A DNA stretch of 6,603 bases from JACVRU01 sp040905885 (GCA_040905885.1 JBBDQR010000075.1:1-6603); one strand, 5' to 3'. Shown: positions 1 to 5,734, counted from the first letter of the stretch. Translations and numbers: made by a program. The notes: generated from the letters alone by a model not told the origin.

Positions 1-62
1 GGACGCCGCAGCGCGCCGCGTGATAGCGGGCCAGAAGCCGAAGGGTATTGCTGGACGGGGTA
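1..62. other. Unassigned left edge
   Basis: These 62 bases lie downstream of the minus-strand gene that stops at 63. One minus-strand frame stays open to the window edge and could read as a protein with the string LRLLARYHAARCGV, but no convincing start codon or ribosome binding site is visible. I see no tRNA arms and no hairpin followed by a T-run. It may be the beginning of another minus-strand gene or simply spacer. Confidence 0.3.
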
Positions 63-428
63 CTAGAGCGCCGGGGCCGCGCGCAGCTCTCGCGCGCGGT
101 CGCGCAGGGAGCCGAGCAGGGCGCGCAGGTGACTGAGCTCTCCCTCCACGACCGCCAGCAGCTGCCCGACTCGGGCCAGCTCCTCCGTGTCGCCGGCCTC
201 CCGGGCGGCCTGACCCAGGCGGCGCTCGAGCCGCCACTGCTCGGCCTCGAGCGCGAGCGCGTGCGCGTAGCCGGCGGTCAGCGTCTCCTCGAGCCGGTCC
301 ATGGCGGCGTCGCCGGGCTTGAGCGCGAGCAGGGCATGGATGTCATCGATGAGGATGGAGCGATCGTCAGGCAGATGAGCCTCCTCGGCTCGTCGCTCGA
401 TTATCCGGGCGGGCCTGCCATCGGGCAT
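63..428 (-). CDS. Hypothetical protein, 121 aa, mostly helical with likely coiled coil
   Basis: I do not recognise a family. The protein is rich in Leu, Glu, Arg and Ala. After a charged N-terminus with an acidic stretch (residues 20-30, PDDRSILIDDI), residues about 43-75 and 80-117 look like two long amphipathic helices that could form a coiled-coil hairpin. It has no Cys, no signal peptide and no membrane segment, so it is probably cytoplasmic. The ATG at 428 is the obvious start, but no clear Shine-Dalgarno sequence precedes it. An opposing plus-strand frame (48-473) covers the same DNA. I prefer the minus frame because its composition is that of a folded helical protein with regular Leu spacing, while the plus frame reads as low-complexity Gly/Leu/Arg. 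The gene diverges from dacB across a 41-bp gap. Function is unknown. Confidence 0.6.
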   Translation of the reverse strand: MPDGRPARIIERRAEEAHLPDDRSILIDDIHALLALKPGDAAMDRLEETLTAGYAHALALEAEQWRLERRLGQAAREAGDTEELARVGQLLAVVEGELSHLRALLGSLRDRARELRAAPAL

Positions 429-441
429 GGGCCGAGCGGAC

Positions 442-447
442 TATCTT
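442..447 (+). promoter_or_regulatory. Candidate -10 box (TATCTT) for dacB
   Basis: TATCTT fits the actinobacterial TANNNT -10 pattern and lies 22 bases before the TTG start at 470. Transcription starting about 7 bases downstream would give a leader of roughly 16 nt that contains the GAGG site at 457-460. No convincing -35 box is visible at the usual distance. Confidence 0.35.
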
Positions 448-456
448 TGGCCCCCC

Positions 457-460
457 GAGG
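457..460 (+). promoter_or_regulatory. Ribosome binding site (GAGG) deciding the TTG start of dacB
   Basis: GAGG lies 9 bases before the TTG at 470. The next possible start, the ATG at 488, has no purine-rich site in front of it and would cut six residues from the signal peptide, so the TTG is the better start. Confidence 0.5.
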
Positions 461-469
461 ACTCATCCT

Positions 470-1678
470 TTGAAGCCGTACGTCGCCATGCTGCTCGCCG
501 CCGCCGCGGTCGCGGCTCCGGTCTCGGCGACCGCCGCGCCGGCGCCGCTGCCGACGCGGCTCGACCGCGCGCTCGCCGTCCCCCACGTCGATCCGGCCCG
601 CTCTGCTGCGCTGGCGGTCGACCTCCGGACGGGCGACGTGGTCTACGAGCGGAACCGCGCGCGGGCGCTCGCCCCCGCGTCCACGGTCAAGCTGGCGGTG
701 AGCTATGCCGTGCTCGTACGGCTAGGCCCCGCGTACCGCATCCAGACCGAGTTGCTCGGCGAGGGGGCGCTCGATGGCGCCACGTGGCGCGGCGACGTCG
801 TGCTGAAGGGCTACGGCGACCCGACGCTGAACAAGTGGAAGCTGAGGGCGCTGGCGCGGAAGGTCGCCGGCCTCGGGATCCGCCGGGTCACGGGCTCCGT
901 GCTCGCCGACGAGTCCTACTACGACACGAAGCGGATCGGACCGGGCTGGAAGCGCTCGTACTACATCGAGGAGTCGCCGCCGCTCTCGGCGCTCGTGACC
1001 GACCGGGCGCGCGAGGGCTCGAAGACATCGACCCGGCCGGCGCTCCAGGCAGCCCAGCGGCTTCGGGGAGCGCTCGGCGAGGCGGGCGTCGCCGTCGCGG
1101 GCCGGGCGCGGCCCGGTCGCGCCTCCCCCGCGGCGGAGCTGCTCGCCGGGACGTCGTCCCGGCCGCTCGCCCGCCTGCTCCGGGCCGTCAACGCCGACAG
1201 CGACAACTTCGCCGCCGAGATGCTGCTCAAGCACCTCGGCGCGCTCGAGACCGGGAAGGGGACGAGCCCCGCCGGCGCGGCGGCCGTCACGGACGTGCTG
1301 CGCGAGGCCGGGATCCCGCTGCGCCGCGTGGTGATCGCGGACGGCTCCGGGCTCTCGCTGCTCGACCGGCTGACGGTCGAGACGCTGGCGGGCATCCTCG
1401 TCGCCTCGTGGGATGACCCGGTTCTGCGGGGAGTCTTCCTCTCGACCCTCGCCGTCTCCGGCAAGCGGGGCACGCTCGAACGGCGCCTCCGCGGCCCGGC
1501 GGTCGCCGGCCGCGTGGTCGCCAAGACGGGCACGACCGCGATCTCGTCCGGCCTCGCCGGCTACGTGAACGGCCGCTATGCCTTCGCGGTCGTCCAGAAC
1601 GGCTCGCCCGTCTCGTGGTGGTGGGCGCGCACCGCGCAGGACCGCTTCGTGAAGGTGCTGGCTACTTCAACAGGCTGA
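470..1678 (+). CDS. dacB: D-alanyl-D-alanine carboxypeptidase/endopeptidase, PBP4 (DacB) type, peptidase S13
   Basis: This exported penicillin-binding protein of 402 aa trims the terminal D-Ala from peptidoglycan stem peptides and/or cuts cross-links outside the membrane. Residues 1-23 form a signal peptide (MKPYVAMLLAAAAVAAPVSA, cleavage near TAA). All three serine-enzyme motifs are present: STVK with the nucleophile S71 and K74, SDN at 244-246, and KTG at 352-354. S13 landmarks GYGDPTL (114-120) and DGSGLS (291-296) also match. The distance from the active-site Ser to SDN is about 173 residues, against about 244 in E. coli PBP4, so the inserted accessory domains are much reduced and the protein is short for the family. 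The start is TTG with GAGG upstream. It stands alone on the plus strand, diverges from the 63-428 gene, and its last 17 bp overlap the end of ligA. Family assignment is firm; the balance of carboxypeptidase and endopeptidase activity cannot be read from sequence. Confidence 0.93.
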   Translation: MKPYVAMLLAAAAVAAPVSATAAPAPLPTRLDRALAVPHVDPARSAALAVDLRTGDVVYERNRARALAPASTVKLAVSYAVLVRLGPAYRIQTELLGEGALDGATWRGDVVLKGYGDPTLNKWKLRALARKVAGLGIRRVTGSVLADESYYDTKRIGPGWKRSYYIEESPPLSALVTDRAREGSKTSTRPALQAAQRLRGALGEAGVAVAGRARPGRASPAAELLAGTSSRPLARLLRAVNADSDNFAAEMLLKHLGALETGKGTSPAGAAAVTDVLREAGIPLRRVVIADGSGLSLLDRLTVETLAGILVASWDDPVLRGVFLSTLAVSGKRGTLERRLRGPAVAGRVVAKTGTTAISSGLAGYVNGRYAFAVVQNGSPVSWWWARTAQDRFVKVLATSTG

Positions 1679-3671
1679 CGAGGTCGTCCTCGCCGAGGAT
1701 CGGCACGCCCGCCTTCCGAGCCTTCTCGAGCTTGGAGCCCGGGCTCTCGCCGACGATCAGCCCGGTCGTCTTCTTCGAGACGGAGTCGCCGACCTTGGCG
1801 CCGCGCTCCTCCAGCAGCCGCTTGGCCTCCTCCCGGGAGAAGCGCTCGAGCGTGCCGGTGATCACGTACGTCTGGCCGGTCAGCGGCCCCTCGACGGGCC
1901 GCTCGTCGTCCGAGAGCTCGAGCCGGAGCCCGAGCTCGCGCAGCTCCTGGACGAGCGCGCGGTTCTGCTCGTCCGAGAACCAGTCGGCGATCGACTCGGC
2001 CCGGTCGGGCCCGATCCCCTCCACTTCCTGGATCTCCTCCTGGCTCGCCTCGAGCAGCCGGTCGACCGTGCCGAAGTGGAGGGCGAGGTTGCGCGCGGTC
2101 ACCCAGCCGACGTCGGGGATGTTGAGGCCGAAGAGCACGCGTGAGAACGGTTGCTCCTTCGAGCGCTGGATCGCCTCGACCGCGTTGCGCGCGGACACGT
2201 CGCCGTAGCCCTCGAGCTCGGCCAGCCGCTCGGCGGTCAGGCGGTAGAGGTCGGGCATCGAGCGGAGCAGCCCTTCGTCCCAGAGCCGCCGGACGAACTG
2301 CTCGCCTACGCCCTCGATGTCCATCGCGGCGGTGACCCAGTTGATCAGCGTCTCGAGGCCGCGCGACGGACACGCCCGGTTCGGGCAGCGGTGCATGACC
2401 TCGCCCTCCGGCTTGACGACCTTCACGCCGCAGAGCGGGCAGCGCTCCGGCATCGCGAACGGCTTCGTCCCGCGCAGGTGCTTCCCCGCGGGGCCGACGA
2501 TCTGGGGAATGACGTCGCCCGCTCGCTGGACGATGACGAGGTCGCCCTCCCTGATCTCCTTGCGGTTGATGTCCTCCTCGTTGTGGAGGGTCGCGCGCGA
2601 CACCGTCACCCCGCCCACCTCGACAGGCTCGAGGATCGCCCACGGGTTGAGGGCGCCGGTGCGGCCGACGCGGATCGCGATCTTGAGGAGCTTCGTCTGC
2701 GCGGTCATCGGCGCCCACTTGAAGGCGCGCGACCAGCGCGGGCGGTTGTGCAGCGCGCCCAGGCGGCGCTGCTGGTCGAGCGAGTCGACCTTGATCACGA
2801 TCCCGTCGATCTCGTAGTCCAGCTCGCCCCGGCGCGCCTCCCACTCGCGGCAGACGCGCGCGACCGACTCGATCGACTCGTGGCGCTCGGTGAACGGGTT
2901 CGTGCGGAAGCCGCGCTCGCGCAGCCACTGCAGCGCCTCGTACTGGCTCTCGAACTCGACCCCCTCCACGAGCCCGAACCCGTAGACCCAGATCGAGAGC
3001 TCCCGGTCGGCCGTGATCTGCGGGTTGAGCTGGCGCAGCGAGCCGGCCGCGGCGTTGCGCGGGTTCGGGGCCGGCTTCTTGTCCTCGGCGACGAGCCGCT
3101 CGTTCAGCTTCTGCCAGGCCGAGAGGGACATGTACACCTCGCCGCGCACCTCGAGCACGGCGGGAGGGGGCGACGAGTCGACGCTGCGCATCTGGAGCGG
3201 GATCGGCCGGATCGTCTTCAGGTTCGGCGTCACGTCCTCCCCCAGCTGCCCGTCGCCCCGCGTCTCGCCGCGCACGAGCACGCCGTGCTCGTAGACCAGG
3301 TTGACCGCGGAGCCGTCGATCTTCGGCTCGGTGACGTACGCGACCGGCTCGTCCGAGTCGAGGCGCCTGCGGACGTCGTCCGCCCACTTCCGCAGCTCCT
3401 CCTCGGTCGTGACCTTGTCCAGCGAGCCCATCGGCGACAGGTGGCGCGCCTTCTGGAACTTCTCCGACGGAGGCGCGCCGACGCGCACCGTGGGCGAGCT
3501 CGGATCCCTGAGCTCCGGATGCTCCGTCTCGAGCCGCAGCAGCTCGTCGAAGAGCCGGTCGTACTCGGCATCCGAGATCTCCGGGTCGTCGAGGACGTGG
3601 TAGCGGTAGAGGTGGTACTCGAGCTGCTCGCGGAGCTCGGCCGCGCGCCGCTCGGTCTTAGAGGGCGGCAA
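1662..3671 (-). CDS. ligA: NAD-dependent DNA ligase LigA
   Basis: LigA seals nicks in duplex DNA during replication and repair, using NAD+ and releasing AMP and NMN. The 669-aa product matches the usual length of about 670. Domain Ia (residues 1-65) carries the NMN-contacting residues Y24, H25, D34, Y37 and D38. The adenylation domain has the nucleotidyl-accepting lysine K117 in EPKIDG, followed by RGDG (138-141) and EIDGIVIK (287-294). An OB fold runs from about 320 to 400, and the zinc finger has four cysteines at 411, 414, 429 and 434. Helix-hairpin-helix repeats span about 440-585, and a BRCT domain about 593-669. I chose the TTG at 3671 because GGAGG lies 6 bases upstream and the resulting N-terminus aligns with E. 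coli LigA at an offset of two residues. A longer in-frame reading to 3839 is antisense-like junk inside the HAD gene. The start overlaps the HAD gene end by 14 bp, implying translational coupling. Confidence 0.97.
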   Translation of the reverse strand: MPPSKTERRAAELREQLEYHLYRYHVLDDPEISDAEYDRLFDELLRLETEHPELRDPSSPTVRVGAPPSEKFQKARHLSPMGSLDKVTTEEELRKWADDVRRRLDSDEPVAYVTEPKIDGSAVNLVYEHGVLVRGETRGDGQLGEDVTPNLKTIRPIPLQMRSVDSSPPPAVLEVRGEVYMSLSAWQKLNERLVAEDKKPAPNPRNAAAGSLRQLNPQITADRELSIWVYGFGLVEGVEFESQYEALQWLRERGFRTNPFTERHESIESVARVCREWEARRGELDYEIDGIVIKVDSLDQQRRLGALHNRPRWSRAFKWAPMTAQTKLLKIAIRVGRTGALNPWAILEPVEVGGVTVSRATLHNEEDINRKEIREGDLVIVQRAGDVIPQIVGPAGKHLRGTKPFAMPERCPLCGVKVVKPEGEVMHRCPNRACPSRGLETLINWVTAAMDIEGVGEQFVRRLWDEGLLRSMPDLYRLTAERLAELEGYGDVSARNAVEAIQRSKEQPFSRVLFGLNIPDVGWVTARNLALHFGTVDRLLEASQEEIQEVEGIGPDRAESIADWFSDEQNRALVQELRELGLRLELSDDERPVEGPLTGQTYVITGTLERFSREEAKRLLEERGAKVGDSVSKKTTGLIVGESPGSKLEKARKAGVPILGEDDLVSLLK

Positions 3672-4296
3672 GGAGCTCCTCCGCCGTGTGGACGAGCGCG
3701 TCCGGCTCCTCGCGCGCGAGCCGCTCCTCGTCGTGGATGCGCCCCCACGTGACCGCCACGGCATGGACGCCGGACGCCTTCGCGGCCTGCACGTCGAAGG
3801 GCGAGTCGCCGACGTAGGCGGCGCTCGCGGGCTCGGCACCCAGGCGGTCGAGCGCGAGCAGGATCGGATCGGGGTGCGGCTTGTGGCGCTCCGTCTCGTC
3901 GGCGCCGACGACGACGCCGAAGTGCGGCTCGAGATCCGAGATCACCTCGAACGCGAGGCGCACGGTCGCGAGCCGCTTGGCGGTCACGATCCCGAGCCGG
4001 ACTCCGCGGCGGCGCAGCTGCGGGAGCACGTCCAGGATCCCCTCGCAGGCCTGGAGCTCCGCGTGCAGCGGCTCGTTGTGCTCGCGGTAGACGCGGACGA
4101 GCTCGTCGACGCGCTCCGGATCGAGCGCGCGCATCTGGGCGACCAGGCCCGGCCCGCCGACGGCGGCCATCAGCTCCTCGTCGGGGACCCGCCGCTCGAG
4201 GACGGTCTCGGCCGCGTGCCTCATCGAGGCGAGGATGATCGCCCCCGAGTCGATCAGGGTGCCGTCGAGGTCGAAGAGGACGGTCTGGAAGCGCAC
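3658..4296 (-). CDS. HAD-superfamily phosphatase (subfamily IA), PpaX/Gph-like
   Basis: This 212-aa cytoplasmic enzyme has the full HAD catalytic set: DLDGT with nucleophile D9 and acid/base D11, T105 in GIVTAK (motif II), K139 in HKPHPD (motif III), and GDSPFD with D164 and D168 (motif IV). Residues about 15-80 form the small helical cap of the phosphoglycolate phosphatase group. Resemblance to B. subtilis pyrophosphatase PpaX is marked from memory: FDLDGTLIDS, the YREHN segment, LGIVT.K, and KP.P.P.LLAL..LG.EPA. Phosphoglycolate phosphatase is the main alternative, and substrate cannot be settled from sequence. The start is GTG: an in-frame TAG 12 bases upstream excludes anything longer. 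There is no Shine-Dalgarno sequence, but a TAGCAT -10 box lies 6 bases upstream, suggesting a leaderless mRNA. The stop overlaps the ligA start by 14 bp, so the two genes probably form an operon. Confidence 0.92.
   Translation of the reverse strand: MRFQTVLFDLDGTLIDSGAIILASMRHAAETVLERRVPDEELMAAVGGPGLVAQMRALDPERVDELVRVYREHNEPLHAELQACEGILDVLPQLRRRGVRLGIVTAKRLATVRLAFEVISDLEPHFGVVVGADETERHKPHPDPILLALDRLGAEPASAAYVGDSPFDVQAAKASGVHAVAVTWGRIHDEERLAREEPDALVHTAEELLAAL
3678..3682 (-). promoter_or_regulatory. Ribosome binding site (GGAGG) deciding the TTG start of ligA
   Basis: On the minus strand GGAGG is followed by 6 bases and then TTG. It lies inside the last codons of the HAD phosphatase gene, which fits coupled translation of the two genes. 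No ATG or GTG in this frame gives a LigA-like N-terminus. Confidence 0.7.
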
Positions 4297-4302
4297 GGGA
4301 CG

Positions 4303-4308
4303 ATGCTA
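4303..4308 (-). promoter_or_regulatory. -10 box (TAGCAT) of a leaderless promoter for the HAD-ligA operon
   Basis: Read on the minus strand, TAGCAT is followed by 6 bases and then the GTG at 4296. This is the TANNNT spacing known for leaderless transcripts in mycobacteria and relatives, which would put the first base of the mRNA on the start codon. No good -35 match is seen; a 17-base spacer would place it on top of the opposing -10 box. Confidence 0.55.
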
Positions 4309-4324
4309 GCCAGGGAGGGCGTTG

Positions 4325-4330
4325 TAGCAT
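4325..4330 (+). promoter_or_regulatory. -10 box (TAGCAT) of a leaderless promoter for the DUF3467 gene
   Basis: TAGCAT ends exactly 6 bases before the GTG at 4337. The TAG of the box is also an in-frame stop, so the GTG cannot be an internal codon of a longer gene. The only purine-rich string nearby (GAGG at 4332-4335) is 1 base from the start and too close to act as a Shine-Dalgarno site, which favours leaderless translation. Confidence 0.55.
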
Positions 4331-4336
4331 CGAGGC

Positions 4337-4639
4337 GTGAAGGGCGAGCCCCAGCCCGAGTTCCAGGTCGTCGTGCCGCCGGAGCGGGAGGCGGGCCTCT
4401 ACTCGAACTTCCTCGGCGTCTGGCACTCGCCGTACGAGTTCACGCTCGACTTCTGCGTCACGCAGCCGCCGCAGCCGTCGGAGGCGGACCCGGAGCGCAC
4501 CGTGATGCCGTGCCTCGTCGTCTCGCGGATCAAGATCCCCGTGACGCTGATCTTCGACGTCGTCCGCGCGCTGAACGAGAACATGACGCGCTACGAGGAC
4601 ACGTTCGGCGAGATCACCCGGCCGGGCACCGAGTCGTAG
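4337..4639 (+). CDS. DUF3467 family protein, 100 aa
   Basis: A small cytoplasmic protein that matches, from memory, the uncharacterised DUF3467 family of about 90-100 aa. The family-like features are YSNFLGVWHSPYEFTLDF (residues about 22-39), the basic VSRIKIP strand (62-68), and the C-terminal helix ending RYEDTFGEI (85-93). There is no signal peptide or membrane segment. The molecular role of the family is unknown to me. The GTG start is fixed by an in-frame TAG 12 bases upstream and is probably translated from a leaderless mRNA. The gene diverges from the HAD-ligA pair across 40 bp. Its last 49 bp, including the codons for the conserved YEDTFGEI segment, lie antisense to the end of truA. 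It has no plus-strand partner, so it is probably monocistronic. Confidence 0.85.
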   Translation: MKGEPQPEFQVVVPPEREAGLYSNFLGVWHSPYEFTLDFCVTQPPQPSEADPERTVMPCLVVSRIKIPVTLIFDVVRALNENMTRYEDTFGEITRPGTES

Positions 4640-5349
4640 TCCACCCGCTCGAGGTAGAGCCCCCAGGGCGGAGCGGTCGTGCCGGCCTCCTCGCGGGGGC
4701 GGCCCTCGAGGAGCCGCGCGATCTGCTCCGGCCGCTGCTCGAGCATCGTCCCCACGAGCGTCCGCACCATGTGGCGGAGGAAGCTGTCGGCGGTGATCTC
4801 GAGCTCGAGGGCGTCGCCGCGCCGATGCCAGGCGGTGGCCAGGACGATCCGGACGAAGACTTCGTGCTCGGTCTCGGTGGGAGTGAAGGCACGGAAGTCG
4901 TGCTCGCCGAGCAGGAGATCGGCCGAGTCCGCCAGCGACGCCTCGTCGAGCGGCCGCGGCACGCACCAGCTGCGGCGGACCTCGAACGGCGACGGCGAGC
5001 GCCGCCGGTAGATCCGGTAGCGATAGGAGCGGGCGCGGGCGGAGTGGCGCGCGTGGAAGTCGGCCGGTGCCTGCTCGGCGGTGATGACCGCAACGTCGTC
5101 GGGCAGCACACTGTTGAGCGCCTCGGCGGCGCGCTCCACCGGCGGGCCGCCGTCGACCTCGACGCTCGCCACGTTCGCGAGCGCGTGGACGCCCGCGTCC
5201 GTGCGCCCGGCGACGGCCAGGTCGCCCCACGTCGGAAAGAGCTTGTCGAGCGCGGCCCTCAGCTCGCCCTCCACGGTTCGGTGCCCGGGCTGCGCGGCCC
5301 AGCCGCGGAAGTCCGTCCCGTCGTACTCGAGCGTGAGCCTGAGCCTCAT
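4591..5349 (-). CDS. truA: tRNA pseudouridine synthase A (TruA)
   Basis: TruA converts uridines 38-40 in the anticodon stem of many tRNAs to pseudouridine. The 252-aa product has the catalytic aspartate D51 in GRTDAGVHA (48-56), the N-terminal LEYDGTDFRGWAAQP signature, the conserved aromatic Y110 in RSYRYRI, FLRHMVR at 190-196, and a C-terminal APPWGLYL (226-233). The ATG at 5349 overlaps the TGA of the NfeD-like gene as ATGA, so the two genes are likely translated together. A longer in-frame reading to 5712 has no family resemblance and covers the NfeD gene in another frame. The tail after GLYL (about 19 residues) is partly encoded opposite the DUF3467 gene, with which it overlaps by 49 bp. 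In many actinobacteria truA directly follows rplQ; here two genes intervene. Confidence 0.96.
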   Translation of the reverse strand: MRLRLTLEYDGTDFRGWAAQPGHRTVEGELRAALDKLFPTWGDLAVAGRTDAGVHALANVASVEVDGGPPVERAAEALNSVLPDDVAVITAEQAPADFHARHSARARSYRYRIYRRRSPSPFEVRRSWCVPRPLDEASLADSADLLLGEHDFRAFTPTETEHEVFVRIVLATAWHRRGDALELEITADSFLRHMVRTLVGTMLEQRPEQIARLLEGRPREEAGTTAPPWGLYLERVDYDSVPGRVISPNVSS

Positions 5350-5675
5350 CGATCGCGCTCGACCAGGAGCGTCAGCCCGTCCAGCGCGACGACCCAGACC
5401 TGGTCGCCGCGGTCGGCGCCCTCTTCGCAGCGCGCCTGCCAGAGCTCCCCGTCGAGGCGCACGACGCCGAGCGGCCGGCAAGGACGCATGACCTCGGCCG
5501 TCCGCCCCACGAGCGCCTCCGCGCCCACGGCCGCCTTCCGGCGCTTGGAGAGCCAGATCCAGAACAGGCTCTCCGCCACCTCGACGATCGCCGCCCCGGT
5601 GATCAGGATCACCCCCCACGGCTGCAGCGGAACGACGCCGAGGACGACGAGCAGGATCGAGCCGACGAGGATCAC
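5346..5675 (-). CDS. NfeD-like membrane protein with C-terminal OB-fold domain
   Basis: A 109-aa membrane protein with two hydrophobic segments, residues about 1-17 and 20-42, then a basic SKRRK turn expected on the cytoplasmic side. The soluble region from about 50 to 109 has the NfeD pattern: VGAEALVGRTAEV, then GVVRLDGELWQARCEEG, then a GDQVWVVALDGLTLLVE strand pair. NfeD domains often sit next to or fused with membrane serine proteases and stomatin/flotillin proteins; no such partner is in this window. The start is GTG. A TACGCT -10 box at 5685-5690 with TTGGGC 16 bases further upstream could drive it with a leader of only a few bases. The stop overlaps the truA start (ATGA), so it heads an nfeD-truA operon. 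Family call is good; function is uncertain. Confidence 0.82.
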   Translation of the reverse strand: MILVGSILLVVLGVVPLQPWGVILITGAAIVEVAESLFWIWLSKRRKAAVGAEALVGRTAEVMRPCRPLGVVRLDGELWQARCEEGADRGDQVWVVALDGLTLLVERDR

Positions 5676-5684
5676 GACGGGAGG

Positions 5685-5712
5685 AGCGTAACGCCGTGGT
5701 TGTGCCGCCCAA
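5685..5712 (-). promoter_or_regulatory. Candidate promoter for nfeD-truA (TTGGGC, 16 bp, TACGCT)
   Basis: On the minus strand the -35-like TTGGGC (5707-5712) and -10-like TACGCT (5685-5690) are 16 bp apart. The -10 box ends 9 bases before the GTG start, giving at most a very short leader. It shares the sequence GTTACG with the opposing promoter. Confidence 0.4.
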
Positions 5713-5728
5713 CCCGCCCTGTTACGGT
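5700..5728 (+). promoter_or_regulatory. Candidate leaderless promoter for the small secreted-protein gene (TTGTGC, 17 bp, TACGGT)
   Basis: TTGTGC (5700-5705) and TACGGT (5723-5728) are separated by 17 bp, and the -10 box ends exactly 6 bases before the ATG at 5735. There is no Shine-Dalgarno sequence in front of that ATG. This is the same TANNNT-6-start spacing as at the HAD/DUF3467 divergent pair. Confidence 0.5.
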
Positions 5729-5734
5729 CGGCGC

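Larger units (their letters stand above)
4301..4332. repeat. Inverted repeat CGATGCTA / TAGCATCG spanning the divergent promoters
   Basis: Two perfect 8-bp arms (4301-4308 and 4325-4332) are separated by 16 bp. Each arm contains the TAGCAT -10 box of one of the two divergent genes, so the repeat may simply reflect two similar promoters. It could also serve as an operator for a dimeric regulator, because the arm centres are 24 bp apart. Confidence 0.6.

Noticed and set aside
48..473. Plus-strand 141-codon frame opposite the 63-428 gene
   Set aside because: No visible ribosome site or promoter and a low-complexity Gly/Leu/Glu composition; the minus frame looks more like a folded protein, though this choice is not certain.
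427..1416. Plus-strand open frame (329 codons) offset from dacB
   Set aside because: Nearly all Arg, Ala and Gly; the overlapping dacB frame carries all three penicillin-binding motifs.
1576..3387. Minus-strand open frame (603 codons) offset from ligA
   Set aside because: It is out of frame with ligA, Arg-rich and motif-free, and would require ligA to be wrong.
2151..3752. Long open frame on the plus strand (533 codons) opposite ligA
   Set aside because: It is antisense to the complete, motif-rich ligA and reads as Arg/Leu/Asp/Val low complexity, as expected opposite a high-GC gene.
3672..3839. 56-codon N-terminal extension of LigA
   Set aside because: The extra residues are Ser/Arg/Pro-rich, lie within the HAD gene and have no counterpart in LigA; the TTG at 3671 has a GGAGG site and gives the expected length.
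3230..5230. Long open frame on the minus strand (666 codons) crossing ligA, HAD and truA in another frame
   Set aside because: Its product is Arg/Ala/Gly-rich without recognisable motifs and conflicts with well supported genes in the other minus frames.
3688..5691. Long open frame on the plus strand (667 codons) opposite the HAD, truA and nfeD genes
   Set aside because: It spans three recognised minus-strand genes and also covers DUF3467, and shows no domain or motif; it is a GC-driven shadow.
5350..5712. 121-codon N-terminal extension of TruA
   Set aside because: It has no TruA similarity and covers the NfeD-like gene in another frame; the ATG at 5349 matches the family N-terminus and the ATGA junction.
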